From Altererythrobacter sp. BO-6 (lineage in GTDB: Bacteria; Pseudomonadota; Alphaproteobacteria; Sphingomonadales; Sphingomonadaceae): DNA of 64,000 bases. Numbering within the stretch: the first letter of the stretch is position 1; each line of letters begins with the position of its first letter. This document shows, piece by piece, positions 8,422 through 17,248 of the stretch. The stretch is from positions 2,771,001-2,835,000 of the forward strand of contig NZ_CP049259.1 of the NCBI RefSeq assembly GCF_011047315.1, read 5' to 3'. A program made the position numbers and the translations under genes. The notes under the pieces were generated by a model. That model saw only the letters and a list, made by a program, of their open reading frames with translations. It made no database searches and was not told the DNA's origin.

Positions 8422-8475
8422 GTAAGGTTCCCCCTCCAGGTTTGGTTGTGTTTTGCTACCCAGATGGCAGGTGGG

Positions 8476-8503
8476 TTGCAACGCAAGAAAATTCCGCTAT
8501 AGC
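8476..8503 (+). promoter_or_regulatory. Candidate sigma70-type promoter for rpmF-plsX-fabH
   Basis: TTGCAA at 8476-8481 and TATAGC at 8498-8503 are spaced by 16 bp, a plausible housekeeping promoter about 130 bp before rpmF. The remaining leader up to 8629 has no obvious gene. Confidence 0.45.
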
Positions 8504-8629
8504 GCGCGGCTTCCCGCCATGGCCGGGTACCACGTAGCGCACGAGTGACTTGTGCGCCCGCGGTCCTTGCCGTAAGGGCGGCCCCGAACACACGTATTTG
8601 ACCGATTTGATTGAGGAACAGGTGCCGCC

Positions 8630-8809
8630 ATGGCTGTCCCTAAGAGAAAAGTATCGCCCCATCGCCGTGGTAACCGCCGCGCGCATGATTCGCTGAAGGT
8701 TGAGGCATTCCACGAATGCTCGAACTGTGGCGAGCTTAAGCGGCCGCACAACCTGTGCCCGCATTGCGGCTATTACAATGGTCGCGAGGTTGTCGCGGTC
8801 GGCCTGTAA
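8630..8809 (+). CDS. rpmF: 50S ribosomal protein L32
   Basis: A 59-aa protein beginning [14 protein letters not shown] and ending REVVAVGL, as in L32. Four zinc-ligand cysteines lie at 30, 33, 43 and 46 (CSNC and CPHC), the zinc-binding form. It is a component of the large ribosomal subunit near the peptidyl-transferase exit region. It is followed 25 bp later by plsX, the common bacterial arrangement linking ribosome and membrane lipid synthesis. SD-like GAGGAACAGG lies upstream. Confidence 0.97.
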   Translation: MAVPKRKVSPHRRGNRRAHDSLKVEAFHECSNCGELKRPHNLCPHCGYYNGREVVAVGL

Positions 8810-8834
8810 GCACCGCTGAATTGGAGAACGGGAA

Positions 8835-9912
8835 ATGAGTCTGCCGCGTATCGCCATTGATGCGATGGGCGGCGATGAAGGTGTTCGCGTGATGATCGAG
8901 GGTGCAGCCCTTGCGCGCCGCCGCCATGACCAGTTCCGCTTCCTGCTGGTGGGTGACGAAGCGCGGATCAAGGCCGCGCTGGAAGACCACCCCAATATGC
9001 GCGGGGCCTCCGAAATCCTGCATTGCGATGATGTGGTGGGTGGCGACGAGCTGCCCAGCCGCGCGTTGCGCCGCGCCAAGACCACCTCGATGGGGCTTGC
9101 CGTCAATGCCGTGAAGCAAGGCGAGGCTGGCGCCGCGGTTAGCGCGGGCAACACCGGCGCGCTGATGGCTATGAGCAAGCTGGCGCTGCGCACCATGCCG
9201 GGGATCGACCGGCCGGCGCTCGCCGCAATCATGCCCACGCTTGAAGATTCCTGACGTGGTCATGCTGGACCTTGGCGCCAATACCGAGGCGGATGCGCGC
9301 AATCTGGTGCAGTTCGCGATCATGGGCGCCGCCTATTCGCGCATCATCACTGGGCGCGAGGCGCCGCGGGTGCGCCTGCTCAACATCGGGACCGAGGAAA
9401 TCAAGGGCACCGAGGCGCTGCGCGATGCCGCTGCAAAGCTGCAGGCGGCGACCGGCCTTGCGATGCAGTTCGACGGCTTCGTCGAAAGCGACAAGATCAA
9501 CCGCGGCCAGGTCGACGTGGTGGTGACTGACGGCTTTTCCGGCAATATCGCGCTCAAGGCGATCGAAGGCACGGCCCGTTTCGTGACCGACCTACTGCGC
9601 GCCGCCTTCACCAGCTCGCTGCGCTCCAAGGTCGGTTTCCTGGTGTCGCGCCCGGCGACCGAACTGCTCAAGCATCATCTTGACCCCAACAATCACAATG
9701 GCGCGGTTTTCCTCGGCCTCAATGGCGTGGTGGTGAAGAGCCATGGCAGCGCCACATCGGGCGGCGTGGCCAATGCCGTTGCGGTGGCAGCGCGGCTGCT
9801 GGAAAACCGGCTGACCGAGCGGATTGCGCAGGACCTGGCCGAACTGGGTGAAGACAGTCTGCGCACGCCCCCGCCGGTCAATGGCGGCGAGCCCGGCGAG
9901 GCGAGCAAGTGA
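8835..9912 (+). pseudogene. plsX: Phosphate acyltransferase PlsX, interrupted by a frame break
   Basis: PlsX converts acyl-ACP to acyl-phosphate for phospholipid synthesis. The N-terminal part ([16 protein letters not shown]...[11 protein letters not shown]) is typical. After PTLEDS the frame hits TGA at 9252-9254, but the next frame continues with [23 protein letters not shown] and the rest of the enzyme to 9912. One extra base within about 9240-9250 explains it. Restored length is about 358 aa, normal for PlsX. Start ATG 8835 follows GGAGAACGGGAA. The stop overlaps the fabH start (GTGA). Every motif on both sides is intact, so a sequence error is more likely than a dead gene. Confidence 0.92.
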
Positions 9913-10877
9913 TCCGCAGCGTGATCCGCGGCAGCGGCTCCGCGCTGCCGGCCCAGGTGGTCACCAATGCGCAGCTGGCCGAGCGTGTCGATACAAGTGA
10001 CGAATGGATCGTCGAGCGGTCAGGCATCCGCCAGCGCCATATCGCGGGCGAGGGCGAAACCACGGGAACCCTTGCCACTGCTGCGGCCCGTGCCGCGCTG
10101 GCCGATGCCGGGATCGATGCAGCCCGGATCGACCTGATCATTGTGGCGACCGCGACTCCCGACAACACCTTTCCCGCCACTGCCACCAAGGTGCAGGACG
10201 CGCTCGGCTGCAATGGGGGGATTGCCTTCGATGTTGCCGCGGTGTGCTCAGGCTTCCTCTATGCGTTGGCGACCGCCGATTCGATGCTGCGCACGGGCCT
10301 GGCGAGTCGCGCGCTGGTGATCGGCGCGGAAACCTTCAGCCGGATCCTCGACTGGGAAGATCGCACCACCTGCGTGCTGTTCGGCGATGGCGCCGGCGCG
10401 GTGGTGCTGGAAGCACAGGAAGCGGCCTCGGACGATGCACCCGGCATCATCTCCACCCGGCTTCATGCCGATGGCGCGCAGCACGATCTGCTCTATGTCG
10501 ATGGCGGTCCTTCGACCACGCAAACGGTTGGCCATGTGCGGATGAAGGGACGCGAAGTGTTCCGCCACGCGGTCGTCAATCTCGCCGATGTGCTTGCCGA
10601 AGTGCTTGAAGATACTGGTCTTTCCTCCGCAGATATTGACTGGGTGGTGCCGCATCAGGCCAACAAGCGGATCCTCGATGCCACTGCAAGAAAGCTGGGC
10701 ATCGCCGAGGAAAAGGTGATCGTGACCGTCGATCGCCACGCCAATACCTCGGCCGCTTCGGTGCCGCTGGCCTTCGATGTCGCGCGCAAGGACGGGCGCA
10801 TCAAGCCGGGCGACCTGGTGATGTTCGAGGCCATGGGCGGTGGCTTTACCTGGGGTGCCTGTCTCGCGCGGATGTGA
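9909..10877 (+). CDS. fabH: Beta-ketoacyl-ACP synthase III
   Basis: Starts fatty acid synthesis by condensing acetyl-CoA with malonyl-ACP. 322 aa with the full thiolase-fold triad: Cys about 113 (VCSGFLYAL), His about 249 (VPHQANKR) and Asn about 279 (HANTSAAS). [15 protein letters not shown] near the N-terminus and the C-terminal [12 protein letters not shown] are diagnostic. The GTG start at 9909 overlaps the plsX stop by 4 bp, giving the usual rpmF-plsX-fabH operon followed by ihfA. Confidence 0.97.
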   Translation: MIRSVIRGSGSALPAQVVTNAQLAERVDTSDEWIVERSGIRQRHIAGEGETTGTLATAAARAALADAGIDAARIDLIIVATATPDNTFPATATKVQDALGCNGGIAFDVAAVCSGFLYALATADSMLRTGLASRALVIGAETFSRILDWEDRTTCVLFGDGAGAVVLEAQEAASDDAPGIISTRLHADGAQHDLLYVDGGPSTTQTVGHVRMKGREVFRHAVVNLADVLAEVLEDTGLSSADIDWVVPHQANKRILDATARKLGIAEEKVIVTVDRHANTSAASVPLAFDVARKDGRIKPGDLVMFEAMGGGFTWGACLARM

Positions 10878-10978
10878 ACAATTCCGTGTCGTCCAAGTAC
10901 GTGATTTGCCAAGCATAGTTCGAATCCATACAGTGCGTGCAGGGACTCGGGTCGCACGACTGAAAAGGGAGACGCCGC

Positions 10979-11281
10979 ATGATGCGTTCGGTGGGTACGC
11001 TTACACGCTCGGATCTCGCAGAGACCATCAATCGCAAGATGGGTTTTTCGCGAGCTGAATCGCTCGACATGGTCGAGGCCATTCTCGAAAAAATGTCCTC
11101 AGCGCTCGAAACCGGCGAAAACGTCAAGATTTCGGGCTTCGGCACTTTCGTGCTGCGCGACAAGCGCGAACGGATCGGCCGCAATCCCAAAACCGGCATC
11201 GAAGTGCCGATCACACCGCGCCGGGTGCTGACGTTCCGGGCCAGCCAGCTCCTGAAGGAGCGGATCGCCAAGGGCAGCTGA
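10979..11281 (+). CDS. ihfA: Integration host factor subunit alpha
   Basis: 100-aa DNA-bending protein of the HU/IHF family. It has the N-terminal [11 protein letters not shown], the [12 protein letters not shown] segment and the beta-arm [12 protein letters not shown] with the proline that intercalates into DNA. It pairs with IHF beta to bend DNA in recombination, replication and transcription. Starts at ATG 10979 (MMRSVG); the second ATG at 10982 is equally possible. It sits between fabH and a MerR regulator, an arrangement conserved in alphaproteobacteria. Confidence 0.93.
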   Translation: MMRSVGTLTRSDLAETINRKMGFSRAESLDMVEAILEKMSSALETGENVKISGFGTFVLRDKRERIGRNPKTGIEVPITPRRVLTFRASQLLKERIAKGS

Positions 11282-11285
11282 TCCG

Positions 11286-11678
11286 GTGTCCGCGCCCTTT
11301 GAAGATGGCAAGGACGAGGGGGCCCTGCGCACGATCGGTGAAGTGAGCGACGCGCTTGGCATCAAGCAGCATGTGCTGCGCTATTGGGAACAGCAATTCC
11401 CGATGCTCAAGCCGCTAAAGCGCAGCGGTGGGCGCCGCTATTACCGGCCGGGCGATGTCGAAATGGTCGAGGCGATCGACCGGCTGGTCAATCGTGAGGG
11501 CTACACGCTCAAAGGCGCGAAAGCGGCGATCCGCGAAGGCAAGTCAGGGGCGGCTCGTCCGCCGCTGGCTGAAACGCCCGGCGTGGCGATCGCGCTGGCA
11601 CAGGGCGCTGCAGGCGATGATGTGCTGGCGCAGCTGAGGGGTATCCGGGCGCGGCTGGCAGCAGCGCTGGACGCGTAA
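11286..11678 (+). CDS. MerR family transcriptional regulator
   Basis: A 130-aa protein starting with GTG at 11286. The winged HTH of the MerR type is clear: RTIGEVSDALGIKQHVLRYWE, then FPMLKPLKRSGGRRYYRP. The C-terminal part is short and lacks cysteines, so no metal-sensing site is seen. This ihfA-adjacent MerR protein is widely conserved in alphaproteobacteria, with an unknown effector. It converges on smc with a 7-bp gap. Confidence 0.9.
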   Translation: MSAPFEDGKDEGALRTIGEVSDALGIKQHVLRYWEQQFPMLKPLKRSGGRRYYRPGDVEMVEAIDRLVNREGYTLKGAKAAIREGKSGAARPPLAETPGVAIALAQGAAGDDVLAQLRGIRARLAAALDA

Positions 11679-11685
11679 CGCGTAG

Positions 11686-14600
11686 CTATTCCGCCGCCAT
11701 CAGTTCGGCCTGGCTCAGGTCGACGCTGACCAGGCGTGACACGCCCTTTTCCGCCATGGTGACGCCGAACAGGCGATGCATGCGGCTCATCGTCACGGCA
11801 TTATGCGTGACGATCAGGTAGCGCGTGGCCGTGTCGCGCACCATCGCATCGAGCAAATCGCAGAAGCGCTCGATATTGGCGTCGTCGAGCGGCGCATCGA
11901 CTTCGTCGAGCACGCAGATCGGCGCCGGATTGGTCAGGAACAGCGCAAAGATCAGCGCGGTTGCGGTCAGTGCCTGCTCGCCGCCTGACAGCAGGCTGAG
12001 GCTTTGCAACCGCTTGCCCGGCGGCTGGGCGTAGATTTCGAGGCCTGCCTCGAGCGGGTCGTCGCTGTCGACCAGCGCCAGATGCGCCTGCCCGCCTTCG
12101 AACAGGCGCGTGAACAGTGTGCGGAAATGGCCATCGACCTGTTCGAACGCGGCGCGCAGCCGCTCGCGACCTTCGCGGTTGAGATTGCCGATCGAGCCGC
12201 GCAGCCGGTTGACCGCTTCGGCCAGTTCGGCCTGTTCGCTGGCGCTGGCGCCATGCTCTTCCTCGATCCGCTTGAGCTCCTCGGCAGCTACGAGGTTGAC
12301 CGGCCCGATCCGCTCGCGGCTCGCGACCAGCCGGTCCATTTCTTCGGATTGCGCGCTCGCATCGGTGATCGCGTCCGGATCGAACTCGAAACGATCAGCC
12401 AGCAGCGGCGGCGGGCACTGGAAGCGCTCGCCTGAAATACGCGCCATCTCCCCGCGCCGCGCCTCTTCATTCTCGGCTCGCGCGGTCAGGCCAGCGCGCG
12501 CTTCGCGCTGGGTTGCGAGCGTCTCATTGGCCTCGGCAAAGGCGCGTTCGGCGGTATCAAGCGCAGCCTGAGCTTCAGCGACGACGCGCTCCGCTTCGGC
12601 CAGTTCCTTGCCCAGCCGCTCGCGCATGGTATCGCCCTGTTCGATCTCGGCCATCAGCCCGGCGGGCTTGGCGGCGACGACCGTGCGTTCTTCGTCGATT
12701 TCCTCTAGCCGCCGGGCGACTTCAGCCATGCGCCGCGCCGCTTCGCCCGAGCGCGCTTCCCAATTGCCCTTTTCGCTGCGCTGCGCCGCCAGCCGCTCAC
12801 GCGCAACCGCCAGCGCCTGGTCATGCGCGGCGAGCTCGGCCGCGCTGGCCTGCACCGTGGTGCGCGCGGCTTCGTTGCGCGCCTGTGCGGCTTCCAGTTT
12901 CGCTCGCCCGCTGTCAGGCGAGGGCAGGGCGCTGCGTTTGGCCTCGGCCGCTTCCACTTCGCTGGCGGCCTGTTCGATCTCGCCGGAAATCTGTGCCAGC
13001 CCTTCGTCGAGCTCCCTCGAACGCACCGCGTGGCGTTCGCGTGCCGCCTCGGCCTGGTCAAGCGCGCGCAGTGCTTGCCGCTCTGCATCCGCTGCCTGGG
13101 CTAGCGCCCGTTCGCGTGCCACGAGATCCGTCTGCAGCGCGGAGAGTTCGTCGCGCACTGCCGCTTCGGCCTGTTCCGCCGCAGCCAGCGCGGTGCGCAG
13201 TGCGGGCAATTGCTGTTCCAGTTCAGCCAGCCGGTTGGCCGCTTCGAGCCGCGCCGCTTCTGCTGCGCCTTCACCGCGCGCGATGAACCCGTCCCAGCGC
13301 CGCAAGTGCCCCGCGCGCGTGACCAGCCACTCGCCCGGCTTGAGCGCACGCCCGTCGTCCTTGTCCGCGACATGAACCAGCGCCAGGCGCGGTTTCAGCT
13401 CTTCGGGGCAAGCGGTGACATGCGCCAGCAGGCTTTCGGCCAGCGGGGCAGGGGCGCTGCCGCCGGTCCAGAACCGTCCTTCGCTGTCGCCCGCAGGTTT
13501 GCCCAGCGGAGATTTGCCGTCGCGGCCCAGTACGGCTGCGAGCGCGCGTTCATAACCCGGCGCGACCGCAACCTTGTCGAGCGCGGCAGGCAGGCCGGCA
13601 CGATTTTGCGACTGCCGCTCACGCGCGTCGCGATCGCGCACCAGCGCCTGGTATTCGCGTTCGACTCCGGCGAGTTCGGCCCGCGCCGAGGCAGTTGCGG
13701 CGCCGCTTTCGTCGCGCTGCGCCTGCAATTCGGCCTTGCGCGCTTGGCCCGCTTCCAGCGCAGCCCGCAGTTCGGCCAGTGCCTTGGCGGCAGCCTCTGC
13801 GTCTTGGCGCGCCGCCTCTACCGCAGCCGCTGGATCGCCGCTGGCAGAAAGCTCGTCGAGCTGGCGTTGCTGGCGGGCCTGTTCGCCGCGCAACCGCTCA
13901 AGCCGCGATTGCGCCTGCGCAATCTCAGCCTCGGCAACGCGCCATTCGGCTTCGACCCCGGCATGGTCGGCGGTGGCATTGGCCAGCGCCAGTTCGGCGG
14001 CGCGGGCGGCGCGTTCGGCCTCTTCCGCGCGGCGGGAAATCTCGGGGCGGCGGGCTTCGTCTTCCGCCAGCGCCTTGGCGAGAGCTTCGATCTCGCGGTC
14101 GAGCCGCGCCAGGGCCTCGGCCGCGTCGCGGGTCACCCGCCCGGCATCGCCGCGATCTTCTTCCAGCCGCGTCTTCTGCCGGTCGAGATCGGCCAGCCGC
14201 TGTTCGGCGGCTTCGAGCTGGCTGGTGAGCGCGGCCATGCGGTGGCCATGCGCGCTGGCATCGTCGCGCCGGTCAGCCAGCTCGTCGCGCGCCTCGGCGA
14301 CGGCGGCAGCGGCCAGAGCCTGCGCCTTCTGCGCTTGGTCGGCGGCCTGCTTGGCGGCTTCGACATTGCGATCCGCCTGTTGCGCTGCGGCGCGGGCTTC
14401 CTCGGCCATGCGCGCGGCATCGCGCCAGCGGGCGAACAGCAGCCGCGCCTCAGCCACTTTGATCTCGGCGGACAGCTTGGTGTAGCGTTCGGCCTGCTTG
14501 GCCTGCCGCCGCAGCGAGGAAATCTGCGCGTCGAGCCCGGCCATCAAGTCTTCCAGCCGGGCCAGGTTCGCTTCGGTCTGGCGCAGCTTGCCCTCGGCAT

Positions 14601-15108
14601 CCTTGCGCCGGACATGCAGGCCCGCGATCCCCGCAGCTTCTTCCAGCATCGCGCGTCGTTCGGTCGGCTTGGCGGCGATCACCTGCGCGATCTTGCCCTG
14701 GCTGACGAGCGCGGGCGAATGCGCACCGGTGGCGGCATCGGCGAAGGTCAGCGCTACGTCTTTCGCGCGCACGTCACGCCCGTTGACGCGATAGGCGCTG
14801 CCCGCGCCGCGTTCGATCCGGCGGGTGACTTCAAGCTCTTCGCCTTCGTCATCACGCCCTTGCAGCACAACTTCGGCAAAGTCGCGCGGCGGGCGGGCCT
14901 GGGTCCCGGCGAAGATCACATCTTCCATCCCGCCAGAACGCATCGATTTGGGCGAGTTTTCGCCCATGACCCAGCGGATCGCTTCAAGCAGGTTGGACTT
15001 GCCGCAGCCATTCGGGCCGACCACGCCGGTCAGCCCGGGCTCCACGCGCAATTCGGCCGGCTCGACAAAGCTCTTGAAACCGCTGAGCTTGAGCCGGTGA
15101 ATCTCCAT
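11686..15108 (-). CDS. smc: Chromosome segregation protein SMC
   Basis: A 1140-aa SMC ATPase that compacts and resolves the chromosome with ScpA/ScpB. Walker A GPNGCGKS is at residues 31-38. The C-terminal ATPase half has the signature LLSGGEQALT and Walker B CVLDEVDAPLDDAN. Between them are two long Ala/Glu/Arg-rich coiled coils, separated by a hinge around residues 500-640. Start ATG 15108 begins at MEIHRLKLSGFKSF; a longer in-frame start at 15132 has weaker support. It is the last gene of a dciA - dsbA-like - dsbA - smc run on the minus strand. Long plus-strand frames over this gene are shadows. Confidence 0.96.
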   Translation of the reverse strand: MEIHRLKLSGFKSFVEPAELRVEPGLTGVVGPNGCGKSNLLEAIRWVMGENSPKSMRSGGMEDVIFAGTQARPPRDFAEVVLQGRDDEGEELEVTRRIERGAGSAYRVNGRDVRAKDVALTFADAATGAHSPALVSQGKIAQVIAAKPTERRAMLEEAAGIAGLHVRRKDAEGKLRQTEANLARLEDLMAGLDAQISSLRRQAKQAERYTKLSAEIKVAEARLLFARWRDAARMAEEARAAAQQADRNVEAAKQAADQAQKAQALAAAAVAEARDELADRRDDASAHGHRMAALTSQLEAAEQRLADLDRQKTRLEEDRGDAGRVTRDAAEALARLDREIEALAKALAEDEARRPEISRRAEEAERAARAAELALANATADHAGVEAEWRVAEAEIAQAQSRLERLRGEQARQQRQLDELSASGDPAAAVEAARQDAEAAAKALAELRAALEAGQARKAELQAQRDESGAATASARAELAGVEREYQALVRDRDARERQSQNRAGLPAALDKVAVAPGYERALAAVLGRDGKSPLGKPAGDSEGRFWTGGSAPAPLAESLLAHVTACPEELKPRLALVHVADKDDGRALKPGEWLVTRAGHLRRWDGFIARGEGAAEAARLEAANRLAELEQQLPALRTALAAAEQAEAAVRDELSALQTDLVARERALAQAADAERQALRALDQAEAARERHAVRSRELDEGLAQISGEIEQAASEVEAAEAKRSALPSPDSGRAKLEAAQARNEAARTTVQASAAELAAHDQALAVARERLAAQRSEKGNWEARSGEAARRMAEVARRLEEIDEERTVVAAKPAGLMAEIEQGDTMRERLGKELAEAERVVAEAQAALDTAERAFAEANETLATQREARAGLTARAENEEARRGEMARISGERFQCPPPLLADRFEFDPDAITDASAQSEEMDRLVASRERIGPVNLVAAEELKRIEEEHGASASEQAELAEAVNRLRGSIGNLNREGRERLRAAFEQVDGHFRTLFTRLFEGGQAHLALVDSDDPLEAGLEIYAQPPGKRLQSLSLLSGGEQALTATALIFALFLTNPAPICVLDEVDAPLDDANIERFCDLLDAMVRDTATRYLIVTHNAVTMSRMHRLFGVTMAEKGVSRLVSVDLSQAELMAAE

Positions 15109-15139
15109 TACGCGTGAATGCCCCCCCGTCATCCGTGGC

Positions 15140-15890
15140 TTACCGCGCGCCGGCCTGTTGCAGGATCGGTTCCAGCGCTTCCCACTGGTTCACTTCCAGC
15201 TTCTTGCCATTGAGGAAGAAAGTCGGAGTGCCCGTCACGCCTAATTCCTGCCCTTGCTTTTGCGAGCGTTCTGCAAGCGCCTGAATCTTCGCGCCATCGG
15301 CAAGGCAAGTGCGGGCCTGATCGCTGCTGAGCCCGCGGGCGGCGAAGAAATCGATCAGGCCTGCGGCCTGGCCGATCGCGACAAAGCGCTGTTCGGGCGG
15401 CAGGCTGGATGCAGCTTCGAAAGCGGCGCCATTCTGGTTCACCGTTTCGAAAATCGCTTCAAGCGATGCCCATGCCTGGTCGGACAGCGGCTGCATGGTT
15501 CTCCGGCTGGCCGCAACGCACCAGCGTGGCGATTGTCAGGTCGATCGGATCGCGCACGAGGTTGCGCAGTTCCAGACTGACCACACCGGTCGAAACATAG
15601 TCCTTCTTCAGTGCGGGCGCGCCATTGGCCGAGAAATGGGCACAGGCGCCGCATGTATGGCTGGCGTATTCGACCAGCTTGAGCGGTGCGTCCGGATTGC
15701 CGATCAGATAGCCATCTTCCGGGGTAACGGTGACCATATCGGTCCACTGCTGGCCGTCAGGGGCAGGGATCGCAGCGATCGGCTCGCCCGCCAGCGTATC
15801 GGTGCCTTCTTCGGTGCCGTTGCAGGCAGCCAGTGCCAGCGCAAGTCCGGCGGCGATCGAAGAAGCGAGGAAACGGCGCGAAATCGTCAT
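15140..15890 (-). pseudogene. DsbA-like thiol-disulfide oxidoreductase (lipoprotein), interrupted by a frame break
   Basis: Starts at ATG 15890 with a lipoprotein signal (LALAACNG, lipobox cysteine at residue 23). It has the thioredoxin-fold core with active site CGAC at residues 80-83 and the segment RNLVRDPIDLTIATLVRCG. The frame then drifts at PEN; the next frame resumes with MQPLSDQAW and runs to ELGVTGTPTFFLNGKKL (the cis-Pro loop) and a stop at 15140. One extra C (plus-strand G at 15497-15498) accounts for it, restoring about 249 aa. It is paralogous to the next gene upstream, with the same domain order. The two are probably envelope disulfide-bond enzymes of the DsbA/Com1 type. Confidence 0.85.
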
Positions 15891-15997
15891 CAGTCATGAA
15901 TCCTTACGAGGGAAGAAGAGGCTATACTAAGCGGGCAAGGGGGTGAAGCGCACGGGGCAGCTTTCCACAAGTCCTTCCCCAATGTCCTGTGTTGGCA

Positions 15998-16684
15998 CTA
16001 TTTGGCTGCGGTGGCGGTCAGCTGCGCATCAAGTGCCTTTTGCAGGTCGGGCCAGGCATGCACGCCGTCGAGCAGTTTGTCGTTGATCGTGAAGCTGGGC
16101 GTACCGCGCAGGCCAAGCCGCTCCGCATCGGCGCGCGAGGCCTGGACCAGCCGGGTTTCCATGGCCGTGTCAGCCATGCATTTGTCCAGATCGACGGTGC
16201 GGTATCCGCGCCCTTCCATCAGCTGGTAGAAATCGAGGTCAGCCGCAATCGCCCGGCGCGCCGCGGCCCGATCCGGGTTGGACCAGCGGAGCCGCTGCTC
16301 TGGCGTGGATTTCGCGGCAATCGGCAGCCACTTGTCCTGGCTGAGCATGATGGCGGCGTGATTGAGCGCGAATTTCTGCGGATCGCCGCAATGGGTCAGC
16401 ATCGCTGCGGTCAGGTCGATCGGATCACGCAGCAGGTGGCGGACTTCCACCGAGACCTTGCCGGTCTTTACATAGGCGATCTTCAGCGCCGGATCGCCAT
16501 TGCGCGCGAAGTCCGCACAATGCCCGCAGGTATAGCTGATATATTCGGCCACCTTGGTCGCGGCCTTGGGATTGCCGATCAAATGCCCGGCATCGGTCTT
16601 GGTGACCGTGATCATCCAGTTCGGGGCGAAACCGCCGGTCAGCACCAATGCGCTCGCCAGCAAGCCTGCTTTCAATAGCTTCAC
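15998..16684 (-). CDS. DsbA-family thiol oxidoreductase, periplasmic
   Basis: 228 aa with an N-terminal hydrophobic signal (LLASALVLTGGFA). The active site is CGHC at residues 53-56, and the cis-Pro region is LGLRGTPSFTINDKL. It catalyses or isomerises disulfide bonds in exported proteins. Its ATG overlaps the TGA of dciA (ATGA). It shares HLIGNP, LVEY/VAEY, TCGxC and LRDPIDLT blocks with the neighbouring lipoprotein gene at 15140-15890, so the two arose by tandem duplication. Confidence 0.9.
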   Translation of the reverse strand: MKLLKAGLLASALVLTGGFAPNWMITVTKTDAGHLIGNPKAATKVAEYISYTCGHCADFARNGDPALKIAYVKTGKVSVEVRHLLRDPIDLTAAMLTHCGDPQKFALNHAAIMLSQDKWLPIAAKSTPEQRLRWSNPDRAAARRAIAADLDFYQLMEGRGYRTVDLDKCMADTAMETRLVQASRADAERLGLRGTPSFTINDKLLDGVHAWPDLQKALDAQLTATAAK

Positions 16685-17219
16685 TTCGGTTGTTCCCCTT
16701 TGTAACCCATGCTGCGGGCCAGCGATTCCAGCACCGCCCGCAATTCCGGATCGCCGATATCGCGCAAGCTGTCACCCAGTTCCATCGGGATCGGCTTAAG
16801 CGACGGCGGCGGTTTGGCCGGCTCTTCAGCACGCGTCGGCTTAACCTCACCTTGCCGCAACTTGACCCGTGCCACGGCCTTATAGCCGAAGAAGCGGTTC
16901 ACCCGCTCGATAATCTCCGGAATCACCTGCTGGATAAGCGGAGCGTGCGCGGGGACCACCACCAGCTGCAAGATGCCGTCGGACTTCTCGCCCGGGGGAA
17001 ACGGATCGCTTCGGGCATGCACACGCGGGCGTGGACCGGACCGACAATTTCGGGCCAGCGGGTTACGACCGAACTCTGCACGAATCCGAAACGGCGAAAG
17101 GCGGTTCGCCCGATCTGCGGCATCAACTCGCCGATCGAGCGCGGTGCGCCGCCACGGGGGCGCTGCCAGGGCTTGGCTTTGCCCGCTTTTGCGGATTTCG
17201 AGGGCTTGTCCCGTTCCAT
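16681..17219 (-). pseudogene. DciA-like DUF721 protein, interrupted by a frame break
   Basis: DUF721/DciA proteins help load the replicative helicase DnaB in bacteria without DnaC. The N-terminal part from ATG 17219 has the family segment FVQSSVVTRWPEIVGPVHAR. The C-terminal part lies in another frame (DGILQLVVVPAHAPLIQQV, then RVNRFFGYKAV). The switch is at the run of five G at 16994-16998; six G would restore RFPPGEKSDG and a 179-aa protein. It is followed by the DsbA-like gene with a 4-bp overlap and is divergent from mutY (29 bp gap). Essential in species that rely on it, which argues for a sequence error. Confidence 0.85.
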
Positions 17220-17248
17220 TGCGCTGCCGCCAATGCCATAGCCGCGCC

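Noticed and set aside
10911-10930. TTCGAATCC resembling a tRNA T-loop
   Set aside because: No acceptor, D or anticodon stems can be drawn around it.
13210-15117. 635-codon open frame on the plus strand over smc
   Set aside because: It is antisense to a fully conserved smc and arises from high GC and Ala/Arg-rich coiled-coil codons; no protein family resemblance.
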